Assembly: GCF_000315625.1 (NCBI RefSeq)
Contig: NW_005434671.1
Location: 538,078 to 602,077 of the forward strand
DNA from: Guillardia theta CCMP2712
Lineage: Eukaryota > Cryptophyceae > Pyrenomonadales > Geminigeraceae
DNA length: 64,000 bases
Reading direction: 5' to 3'
The notes below the pieces were generated by a model. That model did not search any database and was not told the DNA's origin. It saw only the letters and a program-made list of their open reading frames with translations. Of the stretch, positions 36,627 through 47,420 are shown piece after piece (position 1 is the first letter of the stretch; each line of letters opens with the position of its first letter). Both the position numbers and the translations under genes were made by a program.

Positions 36627-37715
36627 CTCGGTTTCCCACTACGTTGTCCCGATATACATCTGTGACTCTTTGCTTGGAACTGGTTATCTTGCTCTTTCTT
36701 TCGTCGCCTCGCGCATTCTTACCCCTTCCTCATCCTGCCCTGCCTCAAATGGCCAGTCCTGATACCTCACCCCCTCTCCCCCTCTTCTCCCCTCATCTCA
36801 CTTCCAAACTCTGTTCCTCTTCCATCGTCTGTTTCCTGTTCATCCTTTCTTCCTCTTCCATCGTCTGTTTCCTGTTCATCCTTTCTTGCTCTTCCATACT
36901 CTCTCCGTCTCTCACTCCTCCATATTCGCCTTCCTCGCTCCCTCGCCTTTCCACATGTTCACAGACTGTACCGCACCATTCTGACTATAATAGCCCAGGA
37001 GTCCCGCCGCTGGTACTAATGTTTACTCAAAACAGCCATTTAAAACCTTGTTGCCAACGGTGTGCACATGTAGTAAAGTCAAGTTCTTAAAGCACATGGC
37101 TATATTGGAGCTAAACTATAGCAGAGGCACTAATATAAAATCGCAAGGTGTGTACCCTTCAGCCTCCCTAGGTCGGTGCCGGCAACAGCCCGTGACTCAT
37201 ATCAACAGGCCCGCCTCGGTGGCAACAGGAAATTGAAAGGTATCGTACGGTATGAGGGGCAAATTGACGAGCGTTGGCGAGTTGGGCATGTCGGAGGAAG
37301 CAGAAGAGGTAAGGGGGGGATGCGGCTGTCGCGCTATGGCCTGCGACTTGCTCTCGTCCCATGTGCTCACCATGAGCTAGAGGGGTCCCGTGCCGGCCAC
37401 GATGCCATGCAACACTAGTTGCTCATCGTTGCTTCATACTCCCTCTCCGCTTGGAGAGCTGATGTTGTTACCTTTCGGTGCCCGGTGTTGAAGTGCGATG
37501 AGTTCGTGTGCCGATTCGTTCACTGGGAACCGATATCGTGTTATTCACTTGCGTGCTATGTGCAATTCATTGCATTATTCTCCGCCTGTCTTCTGTGTAT
37601 ACTCCATTGTTCTAGCATTTGCTCTTCAACCGTTACTGCTGCATGTTGTCGGAACTGACGATGGGTTTTGAAGGAGTCCAACGTGTGGGCCGAGGAGGCA
37701 CGGAAGCTCCTCGAG
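36627..37715. other. Head-to-head spacer with 36-bp direct repeat
   Basis: About 1.1 kb with no supported gene. 36720-36960 is pyrimidine-rich and contains a direct repeat of a 36-bp unit (CTTCCATCGTCTGTTTCCTG followed by TTCATCCTTTCTTCCT), at about 36816 and 36852. The remainder is of balanced composition. The frame of the CFAP74-like gene is open leftward to 37668 without an ATG, so an upstream exon may lie here. Confidence 0.6.
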
Positions 37716-40700
37716 ATGCCTGGAGAAAAGCTCCTTCGTCGGCAGTCAGGGTCATACAATGAAGGAAGATCGGTGGGTTTCAACAGGTTCCCAGCAGGGG
37801 AGGGAGAAGGAGAAGAAGTCCCGCAGGACGCACAAGAAGGCAAGGTAGATGATCTCGAGAGCAGGCGCGTCGGGTCTGCTCGACCATGGGGATCCGTTGC
37901 CGAGAAGTATGATGAGGATGATCTCAAGAGGTTCCTCGATGCTCATGGTGCAAGCTTGCCGAAGCCAGAGGTGCTCGCTGGGGATTCCTTCGAGGAGGAG
38001 CAAGACGTGGGGATGGCGGAGAGTGACGGCGAGCTTGATGGAGCCCTGCAGAGAGGGGAGGAGGAGGAAGAAGGCGTCTACTATGAGGCGAGCGGGGATG
38101 GGGCGGTGCCCGGGTCATTGGTCAACAGCTCGTGGGAGTCGTCGGAGAGCCACGAGGTGAGAGGGTCGAGGAGTCTGCGACAGACCGTCCGACAGAAACG
38201 AGTGGTGGGCGGTGTGATCAGCACGTACAAGGACAAGAAGGAGATGCAGGAAGTGCTGGAGCGACGAGCGGCGCTGTCGTACATCCAGACGACAAGGGAG
38301 GGCGTACAGAGGAAGGAGACGGTGCTGAGGGAGGCAGAGGGCAGGGTGGCGTCGAAGCGGCAGAACATAGATGAGATGAGTAGCAAGATCAATCTGATGC
38401 GAGATGAGAGCTCGAAGCTTGACGCTGAAGATCATTTCGGGAACCTCAACAAGATCAAGAGCATCCAGAGCAAGATTCAGTCGTTGGAGCTGAAGCGCGA
38501 TGACGAGATGCGAAGTCTGAAGGAAGAGGAGGACATAGAGTATGTGGCAAGAACAGAGTTCAACCGAGCTCAGATTCAACTCCGGAAGGTGGAGGAGGTG
38601 GAGCAGGATCTGATCGAGGAGGAAAACTTGCACAATGACGAGCTCAAGGTCGCGGCAGAGATGCGAGCAGAGAAAGAGGTTCAAGCCGCGATGAGGATGG
38701 GTCAACGGAGGGAAGGGAGGAGAATCGCAGCTGCAGAGCAGCACATTCGGAACCTTGAGAAGACGAACAATGCGATCGAGTACGCCAAGGCAGGAAGAGT
38801 CGCAGCGTTGAGGAGGGTGAGGGAGGCGCGGGCCCAACAGGCAGCGGCCGAGCAGCAGTTCGAGGAGAAGAAGGAGCAGGATCACTTGAAGAGGGCGGAG
38901 GCTCTGCTGGAGCTGAAGGGAAATATGGAGTCAGCCTTCGATAAGATCCGAGGAGCCAACGAGAAGCAGAGGAAGCGCCTGCGCATGATCGCAGCAAAGC
39001 GAGCAGCTGAGAAGTCCGAAATCCTCGCTGCCGGTGGAAACCCATACGCTGTGTGGAGGCAGCAGGATCACGCGCTGCAGAAGGAGCAGGAGAAGAGGAA
39101 GCGAGAGCAGCAAGCGAAGGAGCAGGAGACAAGATTGCTGAAACAGCTGATGGAGGAGGAGTCTCGTCGGCTGGAAAAGGAGGCGCAAGAGAGGAAGCAC
39201 AGGGCTGTCTTGAAGCAGTTTCAAGCGGAGATGGGAGGGCAGGCAAAGCAGGACCGAGTGATCGAGTACATGAGGACGAGGACGGTAGGAAGCGTCGACG
39301 TGTTGGACCCCACGGGGCGGGAGGCGAGGATCTATCCCTCCAAGGCCACCGTCCTCATGGACTGGAAGTTCGGCCTTGGGATCAAGCCTCACCCTAAAGG
39401 AGCTCAGCCTGGGGAGGAGGTTCCTCCAGGGTTCCCTCGAGGGTACGAGGAGGGAGATCCTGCGGCAGTGAAGGAGGAGGGCTGGAGGGTGACGCAGAAG
39501 TCGCGGCTCATTGACAAGGTACAGGATCTGTACCCCGAGGAAAGTTTCAACGCCACCCTGGTGGGCTCGAGGGCCTTGGACGATACGGTGAGGGCCAAGA
39601 CGACCAAGTCCGCGAAGAAGGAGGAGGTGGAGATGGTGAAGAAGCTGGACCAGACCGGCGGAAAGGCGGAGGAGGAGCAGGAGATTCAACAAGCCAAGGG
39701 CAGCCAAACGGCCGGGCAGGAGGAGGAGAAGAAGGAGGTGTTCGCCGTCCCCGAATTCCAAGGGATATGGGACTCGTCAAAGAGTGTGGCAGTAGACAAG
39801 GAGAGGAGGTGGGGGAACGGCCTGTCGAAGCTGGAGCAGGAGTACTTGAAGCAGGCAATGGAGCGGAAGAAGGAAGGGTACGGGTGGATCGAGAAGCAGG
39901 TGGTCTGGGGGAGAGAGTTCAAGGGGACGGCGTTCGTGCCCTCGGAGAAGGGGCGAGACGTGACGGCGGTGGAGTTTGTCGACTTCGAGCCGGGGAAGAC
40001 GTACAAGAAGAAGGTCACCCTGACTAACGCGTCGTTCGCGTTCAACACGTTCAAGCTGCTGGAGCTCACGGACTCGGTCAAGGACTTCTTCGTCATCTCG
40101 TACAACCACCCGGGGTCGCTCTCTCCTGGCATGACGTGTGACCTGCTGATCCGCTTCGAGCCCAAGATCAACGAGGACATCGAAGAGGCCATCCCCCTCC
40201 TCTGCCAGACCGGCCCGCAGGACATCCCCCTCCGCTGCTACACCAAGAAGGTCAACATCTCCACCTCCACTCCTGAGATCGAGCTGGACGCAGTGCTGGG
40301 GGAGGTGGTGCACGGGGAGATCGTGCTGGTAAACAGGGGGGCGCTGTCCTGCCCGGTCAAGATCCGGCAGCTGCGGGAGCGGCCGAGGGAGGGTTGTCTG
40401 GTGGAGGACCTGGCGCGGGCGGAGGAGGAGGAGGGCTACGAGGAGAGGGAGAGCTCGTTGTCGTACGAGGAGGAGGCGATCGTGGCAGGATACTCGACGA
40501 CCAAGATCCGCATCACCCTCACTCCCCAGCAGCCGTCGAGCAAGGAGGTCCTGCTGCACCTGTGCTTCCAGAAGAACCTCTCCAAGCCGCAGTCGGACGA
40601 CATCGTCGTCTCCGTGCGAGCCAACGTGCATGACGTGCCGATCTACGTGGAGGAGGAGATCATCGACCTGCGATGCTGCTGCTTCGACGTCGTCTACTCG

Positions 40701-41623
40701 CAAGTCCTCCAGGTTCGCAACCGAGGCAAAGTCGCGCTCAAGGCGCTGCCCACGGTCCCTCCCGCCCTCCGCAGCTCGATTAAGTTCTCTCCGGACATGG
40801 CATACGTGCAGGCGAGGAGCAGGGAGGGGGTCGACGGGGTGTTCAACTTCCAGATGAAGTTCGAGCCGACGAGCGCGTTCCTGCAGCTCGCGAGAGATTT
40901 CATCATGGAGGGCCCGACGGGCAAGCTGGACGCCTTCGCCATCCCCCTCACCGTCTCAGTCCCCGACCAGAAGCTGCCCGTCAACTTCGAGCTACGCGTG
41001 CAGCTCACGGACGCCGGGGTGCAGCTGGACAAGCAGGAGCTCGACTTCGGGGAGTGCTCTACCTCCGACGCTGTCTCCATCCCCCTCAGCATACACAACC
41101 CCTCCGAGCTCCCCACCCGAGTCGGATTCCTCAGCCTTCCCCGCGGGCTCTCCATCAACCCGGACATGGGGCTGTGCTCGCTGCTGCCGGGGGAGACAAG
41201 GACGCTGCAGGTGGTCTTCGCTCCCTTCACCGACACGGACTTCGACTTGAGGATCGTCTGCTCGACCTCTGCCAACAAGAAGTACCCCATCCGTTGCCGG
41301 GGGAGGGGCGTCAAGAACCCCCTCAAGCTCAGCTGCTCCAACTTCGTCCTCAGGCCCTGCGCGTACGGCGATCGGGTCACCGAGTCGCTCTCCCTCGCCA
41401 ACGTCTCCTCCTCCGAGCAGACGATCGAGGTTGTCGTCCCCCGGGCCAGCGGGCTCAAGATCAGCCCCCTCGTCGCGAAGCTCCAGCCCGGCCACTCCAT
41501 CCGCGTCCAGCTAGACTTCAGCCCTCCCTTCCCTCCGCCAAAGGTCCTTGAACTGCTCAAGGCTACGAGGAAGGGCAAGCGAGCAGTTGCTGAGGGGGAG
41601 GAGCAGGAGGGAGAACAGGAAGG

Positions 41624-41664
<41 letters not shown>

Positions 41665-42863
41665 AGGAGGGAGGAGAGAGAGATGCTCCTGAGGGAGAAG
41701 AAGGGCAAGAAGGCAAAGCTGCAGATAAGTCGGAGGAGGAGGCGAACGAGATGCTGAACGGGCTGAACGAGTCGGAGAGGAGGATACGTGGAGCGCTGTT
41801 GATCGATCAGATGCGATCGGTAGAGGGAGAGGAGTGGTCCCGGCACGAGACATGGCAGGTCCGCCCTCGAAACCTTTGAACTTGCCCCGCACTGTGAAGT
41901 AGCTCTCCCTCCTGCTCCTCTTCCTTCACCTCCTCCCAGTCCTCTTTTGTCCCACTGACTCCTGTTATGCAGCTTCCCATCTTCGTCAAGAACGGGCCCG
42001 TCTCCTTTCTCCAGGTCTTTCCACCTCCTCCTCCTCCTCCTCCTCCTCCTCCTCCTCCTCCTCCTCCTCCTCCTCCTCCTCCTCCTCCTCCTCCTCCTCC
42101 TCCTCCTCCTCCTCCTCCTCCTCCTCCTCCTCTTCCTCTTCCTCTTCCTCTTCCTTGTATGCGCCCTCCTCTTCCTCTTCCTCTTCCTNNNNNNNNNNNN
42201 NNNNNNNNNNNNNNNNNNNNNNNNNNNNNNNNNNNNNNNNNNNNNNNNNNNNNNNNNNNNNNNNNNNNNNNNNNNNNNNNNNNNNNNNGGAGGAGGAGGA
42301 GGAGGAGGAGGAGGAGGAGGAGGAGGAGGGGGGGGGGGGGGGGGCGAAGTTGGGGGGGAAGAGGAGGAGAGATTGAAGTGAGTATGGCAGGACGAAACGA
42401 AGACGGAGAGCTTTCAGCTAGAGCACACGTTCCCTCAGAACCTCGCACAGGTCAGCCCTCTCTCGTCCTTTCCTTTCTTCCCCTCCCCTCCCCTCCTGTC
42501 CTCTCCCTTCCTTCCTTCTTGCCTCCCTCGCCCCTCGCACTCACTGCGTCGGCTCAGAGCAAGGAGACAGCAGATCACTCCTTCATCGTCGGCAACTGCG
42601 GCGCCAAGGCACCGGGCGAGTTTGTGCTGTCGGACATCAAGGAGGCAGAGAGCATGGGCTTCGTCTTCGACCAGGCGGCGGGTAAGGTGGACGCGGGGGG
42701 GAGGGTCTCGCTGCTGGTCAAGTACACCCCTCCTCCCTCCAGCCCTCTCTCCATGTGGAACGAGGTGACGGTCACGGGGGCTCTCAAGGGAGGCGATCCT
42801 CCCCCTCCCGGCGGCTCCCTCCCCTTGGAGATCCGCTTGAGGGGCTTCGTGGCGGCAGACTAG
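37716..42863 (+). CDS. Axonemal central-pair protein, CFAP74-like
   Basis: Very large first exon (to about 41879), then short exons to 42863. Residues from about 150 to 520 are a charged coiled coil (for example KINLMRDESSKLDAEDHFGN and EEVEQDLIEEENLHNDELKV). It ends in GGNPYAVWRQQDHALQKEQE, a motif I associate with CFAP74. The rest is a series of Ig-like/MSP-ASH beta domains, recognisable in VEFVDFEPGKTYKKKVTLTN, LLIRFEPKINEDIEEAIPLL, LDFGECSTSDAVSIPLSIHN and LKLSCSNFVLRPCAYGDRVT. A GAGCAG repeat adds an Glu/Gln run near 41630. After the gap-containing intron come FQLEHTFPQNLAQ, TADHSFIVGNCGAKAPGEFV and the end EIRLRGFVAAD. CFAP74 is part of the C1 central-pair projection (established). The symbol is not certain, because hydin-like ASH proteins are similar. 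37716 is the first in-frame ATG. Confidence 0.65.
42023..42188. repeat. CCT then CTTCCT microsatellite, left of assembly gap
   Basis: Over 100 bp of uninterrupted CCT triplets, then CTTCCT units, running up to the N block. It is inside an intron of the CFAP74-like gene and explains the failed assembly. Confidence 0.95.
42189..42288. other. Assembly gap (100 N)
   Basis: Exactly 100 N bases, a conventional placeholder for a gap of unknown size. The left flank is CCT-rich and the right flank GGA-rich on the same strand, so the missing sequence must contain a purine/pyrimidine switch or the join is wrong. Confidence 0.97.
42289..42345. repeat. GGA microsatellite and G run, right of assembly gap
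   Basis: About 40 bp of GGA triplets followed by a G run of about 16 before ordinary intron sequence resumes. Confidence 0.95.
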
Positions 42864-43162
42864 CAGCATGTAAATATGTAAAGATGAACACCATGAAGCC
42901 TCGCCCGCAGTCTCAGGCTCTTGCTTTGGAGCCTGCCGGCAAGCCGGAGACCCCGGATGGGCCTCGAACCCTAAGGCGCCCGCTTGGCCGGGCCGGCCCC
43001 CGGGAGCAGGGCCCGGGCCGGCCCACCGTGAGTGAGGCCCGGCCCGGACTCCGGGCCCGGAGCTGCCACGGGGCCGGGAGGCCCGGGCATCATTTCATGA
43101 GATGGTGAGGCGGACTTGTTGGCTCCTCTTCTTGATCCTTCGGCCTCCAATCCCTCTCAACC
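42864..43162. other. Tandem-gene spacer with a GC-rich palindromic block
   Basis: About 42930-43090 is a compact block of GGCC, CCGG and GGGCCC words, resembling the cores of the large islands. It is the only such block between two genes on the same strand. No coding sequence is supported. Confidence 0.65.
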
Positions 43163-44155
43163 ATGCACAGACCCAACCTCCTCCTCCTCCTCCTCCTCCT
43201 CCTCCTCCTCCTCCCGTCAACCTGTGTCCCTTCAGCTCTCCTGTTCTCCTCTACATCCTCTACCTCCTTCTCCCCCTCCTCCACCACCTCCTCCTCCTCC
43301 TCTCCTACCTCCAACCCTTCTCAGTCATCGCCATTTTGTCGCTCGTCGCAGCGACTGAATGTTGTCTCGGACGCCTCACTGTCATTTGCGCCCACCCATT
43401 CTTCTTCCTCGTATGATTTGTTTCTACGATACTCAACTCATCTTCTTGCCGTCTGTCCCTCGTCACGTCCTCGCGCACCTCCATGCCCTTGGCTCTTGCC
43501 TTCACCAGGAGCATTTCAAGCTGCGACTCAGGCCAGGGCAGCTGCAACGAGGATGCAGAAGGCGAGTATGGAAAAGGAGATGCTGTCAAAGCGAGCCAAG
43601 CGGCGTATGCGGGCACCTCCATCGCAGCTGAGGGTTTGGATGGACGTGCTGAACTCGACTGACGGGGGGCTGCTCCTCCTCCTCGACCTCGACAACAACG
43701 CGGACGCTCTTCCTCAGCTCGAAGATGCGCAGGTAGAAGAGGGGAAGGAGGAGGAGAGCATGACGAGCCGGGCAGGTGAAGGGGCTGCTGGACGGGTTTC
43801 GCATCCTCGGGTTTGCGGGAGTCGACTTCAGCGGCAGCATCCCGGCGTGGGTGGAGCTGCATCAGTGCAGGGTGAGAACGAAGAACGGAGCTGACTTCGT
43901 GCTCGCATTCGAAGCAGGTGCTGCTCGCTCCTCGTGTTGACTTGCGCTGAGAGGTCGACAGGCAGGATAGTAGCGAGGATGCAGCAGGAGGCGAGCGAGG
44001 GGGGCGGGAAGGCAATGCCGATCGCCGTCATCGTCTCGGCAGACGCTGGGATGGAAGTGATCGCTGACCTGATGAGGGGGGAAGGAATCAGCTGCCACGT
44101 CATCAAGACTTTGGCAGACATCAGGACTGTCTGTCAAGCTCTGAGCTTGTTATGA
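43163..44155 (+). CDS. Unrecognised multi-exon protein
   Basis: I do not recognise this protein. The best-supported exon (from about 43510) reads KASMEKEMLSKRAKRRMRAP and LRVWMDVLNSTDGGLLLLLD. After an intron near 43733-43780 it joins VKGLLDGFRILGFAGVDFSG and SIPAWVELHQC. The next intron near 43872-43917 leads to STGRIVARMQQEASEGGGKA and the C-terminus AVIVSADAGMEVIADLMRGE, GISCHVIKTLADIRTVCQAL, stop at 44155. The phases agree. The 5' end is doubtful: the ATG at 43163 opens an Leu/Ser-rich frame over a CTC repeat, which may be intron or UTR, and the first believable Met is near 43553. The minus strand here is also open over long stretches, but has no splice-consistent model. The stop is 35 bp from that of the next, opposing gene. 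Confidence 0.42.
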
Positions 44156-44190
44156 AGCATACTCTTAGTTACCGCGGCCATCCGTACTCC

Positions 44191-47100
44191 TCACGCTCTC
44201 CTACCGAGAAGGAGCCTGACCTTGGTGCCCGGCTGACCGATGATCATGCTGCGAATCTGCAAGAGAGCAGAGGCGTCAGAGCAACGAGGATGGAAGGAAG
44301 GAGATCTCAACCTGATCCACGGACATGTCGGTGACATTCACTCCGTCGACGGCGAGGAGGTAGTCCTCCAACTGCACTTGTCCGCTCTGTTTCGCCGTGC
44401 CCTACACATTTCAAGTCAACGAGTCAAGTTTGACGAGCTCGACCAGGCAAGGAAGTGACTGAAGGACTGGAGGGGAGCGGGGCTGCCGCTTCTGATACCT
44501 CGTTGAAGCTCGTGATGACGTAGTAGCTAGCAGGCGATGACTTGCCAAAGACGATCCCGATGCCCGTCATCTGTCCGGGGGCGTTGGAGGCTCCGCGGAA
44601 GATTTCAACCTCACGGGTGGCGAGAGGCTGCGAGGGCTGGTGAGCGAGGGAGGACGGCAGGGAGCGACGCACCTGACTGGACAGCTGGGGAAGCGACTGA
44701 ACCTGCGGCTGCACCTGCGCGTCCTTCTTGGGGGGAGGCATGGACTGTGCCGGACGAGAGATGGCAAGGCTAGCCAAGTCGGCCGCTGGGTTTGGCATGC
44801 TCGAAGTTGGAGGAGAGTGAAGCTCGTACGACGGCTGGATGGTGCTGGTCCCGTTCGGGGAATACTGTTCGGGGACGAGAGCGTCGCGGACTAGAGTGCT
44901 TGCAAGCTGCTCCTGATAGACACTCGATGGGCTGGCGGCCTGGAGCAGTAGACGTCAGGTTGAGATTGCAAAAATCAAGAGGGAGGAGATGTCAGGTTCC
45001 TACCTGCTGCTGTGCCGATCCAACTGAGCTGCTGCTGGACATAGGGGTCAAAGTGACGTTGAAGTGCACTAGGGCATTGGGAGGCAGCGGCTTGCCCTGG
45101 AGCAACGGAGGGCGTGAGCAGGGAGGAAAGAGGCAGTGGGGCGGATCACGCACCTGATCCTGGAAGGGGCACCAGATGTCAATCTTCTGACCAGCAGGGT
45201 AACGGGAGAGCTCGATGCCCGCAAGCTCAGCGACTGATTGAGGCTGAGCTCCTCCCGCCATCTCCGTCAAGGTGCCGCCAAGCAAGCAGCCCTCGAGCTC
45301 GGAGGCTGAGAGAATTACTTCGATCATCTCATGCCACACAGCTTGTTGCGAGCTTGGGTTCAGCGGGACCATCTTGGAGGCGAATGTCTTCCTCCCTCCC
45401 CCTGGCACGTTGCTCGGGTACTACATAGATCAGTCCATGTCGGTGGACCAACACTGTTATACCTGCATTGACAGAGTTGCTCCGACTTGACTTCCCGGAG
45501 AGACAGGAAGATTTTTGCCTTCAATGAAAAGGACTTGCACTTTATATGTGTCCGGCTGTTGGATCAGGTCAATGGCAGGCAGTCAAATACGCTCTAGTCC
45601 TTACCTTCACACTGTTTGGCTGCAGGCTTGCCAACGAGCTCGGACCTTTAAACAGTAGAGATCAGAGGCGGTTGGAAAGCCCGAGATTAAAATACCGGAA
45701 GGAACACCTTGGCTCACGACACCTGCTGACTGCAGGAGGGTATGCTTAGGAGAACTCGAAGCCGGGGGCGAGGGCGTCTGTGAGCTGACCGGAACCGGAA
45801 GCTGGTAGCTGACAGGAGCAGGAGCCTGCAAGCTAGCAGGAGGGGGGGCCTGCAAGCTAGCAGGAGGGGGGGCCTGGTAGCTCACCGGGGCAGGGGCCTG
45901 GTAGCTCACCGGGGCAGGGGCCTGGTAGCTCACCGGGGCAGGGGCCTGGTAGCTCACCGGGGCAGGGGCCTGGTAGCTCACCGGGGCAGGGGCCTGGTAG
46001 CTCACCGGGGCAGGGGCCTGGTAGCTCGCTGGAGGCGAAGGAGTCCGGTTGCTCACGGGAGGCGAAGGAGACTGATAGCTTGTGGGTAGAGGAGCCTGGT
46101 AGCTGACTGGAGGCGAAGCTAGGTTGTCAACAGGAAGAGGAGCCTGGTAGCTAGCTGGAGGCGGGGCTTGATAGCTTGCCGGAGCAGGAGCCTGATAGAT
46201 GGCTGGAGGTGTAGATGACCGCTGTGGATATGACATTGAGTTAGTCGAGGTCTTGTCATGCACAGTAGCGCGAGCTCTCACATTTTCTGCTGCATTCTTC
46301 AACACTCTCAGCTCGTGGCTTCTGAGGACCATGATGGGAGCAGGGAGGGCTTGCTCGTTCCGCTCCAGCCCCAGCTTGCACCAGGTTCCGATGGGACCCA
46401 GCACGGCCTCGTTGACCATGTTGGGGCTCCAGTTGCTGACTTCCACGTCATCGACCGTCAAGAGGATGTCACCCTGCCAACTCAGGTCACTCGCTCCTCA
46501 TGCTCGGAGGCAGGCTCGCAACCTGTTGCACCCCCGACAACACCGCCGGGGCGTTGGGGAGGAGGTCTTCGACTCGGTACCTCGTGCCTCCCCGGGGATC
46601 GTTGACTTGTTGGAGGCTGATGCCGATCCCAGCCTTGCGCACGAGGTGCTGGTACCTGTGCCAACCTACAGGAGATTTCTGCATCCCCAACAATCCGATC
46701 AATCTGCATGCACGCCACCACGTACAAGACGGCAACCTGGATCAGCCCGATCCCGTCCAGGATGTCCACAACCTCAGCCGTGTCTCGCTGGTTGAAGATT
46801 TCGCTGCGAGGGAGGAGCAGTGAGACAGGTGAAGCCTGCAAGACAGAGGAGGACGCACTCGACAGCGATGTTGGCGGAGGTATCATGCAGAGCGTACACG
46901 TTGATGCCCTTGCAGGTGTGCGTCTCGATGGGCTCCTTCAAACCGTCCCACGTCGCAATGACGTTGCACGACTGGAGTCGTTGCAGCTTGACGGGGGGAA
47001 CGTCTCCTGCGACGGCGAAGTTGCAAAACTCGCAGTCAACCATGCTCGCCATCGTGTTGACTTGGTCGATCATGATGGTGACATCCTTGCAGCTGCCAGG

Positions 47101-47420
47101 TGGATCAGCAACGACTGAGACAGCATGCGGTCCAACCTGACGATCTGAATTTCTCCGCACGACCCGTACAGCCTTATCATGCATTTGCTGCAGCGATTGA
47201 TCGTCACTTTCGTGTTGGGCCACTCTCTCAAGTTGATCTGAACGTTCTGATCCTGTTGGATCCCCTGGACTAGCAGCCCACCATCTGAGGCTGGAGCGAT
47301 GATGGGTGGGAGTTGCTTTCCACTTGCGTACAAATCAATATCTTGCTGGCTGCCGTGGACAGACATCTGAAAAGTAATGTGAGCGCAGTGAAACAGACTG
47401 AGACGATGCTGATGCTTCAT
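44191..47420 (-). CDS. Multidomain scaffold: C-CAP/cofactor C-like, PDZ, octapeptide repeats, C2, PDZ
   Basis: N-terminal exons give a beta-helix of the CAP/tubulin-cofactor-C type: GLLVQGIQQDQNVQINLREW, KVTINRCSKCMIRLYGSCGE, VNTMASMVDCEFCNFAVAGD and KLQRLQSCNVIATWDGL. Next is a PDZ domain (KAGIGISLQQVNDPRGGTRY, RVEDLLPNAPAVLSGVQQ, ILLTVDDVEVSNWSPNMVNE). A Pro-rich linker contains at least six identical SYQAPAPV octapeptides. A C2-like domain follows, split by introns (YKVQVLFIEGKNLPVSPGSQ; KTFASKMVPLNPSSQQAVWH), then a second PDZ (GQMTGIGIVFGKSSPASYYV; QVQLEDYLLAVDGVNVTDMS; IRSMIIGQPGTKVRLLLGRR). The parts suggest an actin- or tubulin-linked membrane scaffold (inference); I know no family with this order. 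The frame starts at 47420, but a TTTTCAG acceptor sits directly before the Met at 47366, so the first coding exon may begin there. Confidence 0.7.
45845..46200. repeat. 24-bp coding tandem repeat (SYQAPAPV)
   Basis: Within the scaffold gene. About six adjacent 24-bp units at about 45870-46020 are identical in DNA (unit contains TAGCTCACCGGGGCAGGGGC on the + strand). Degenerate units flank them on both sides (SLQAPPPA, SYQAPLPV, SNRTPSPP). Identity at the DNA level, including wobble positions, shows recent expansion. Confidence 0.93.

Noticed and set aside
38115-41846. Long minus-strand open frames opposite the CFAP74-like exon
   Set aside because: They are Leu/Arg/Pro-rich shadows of a GC-rich coding strand, with no domain support, while the plus strand shows coiled coil and Ig-like domains over the whole length.
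42189-42288. ORFs running through the N block
   Set aside because: They are artefacts of translating N bases and flanking microsatellites.
43305-44015. 236-residue minus-strand frame opposite the unrecognised + gene
   Set aside because: Contains one helical-looking stretch, but no splice-consistent continuation or start context; the plus strand gives three in-phase introns and a stop close to the next gene's 3' end.
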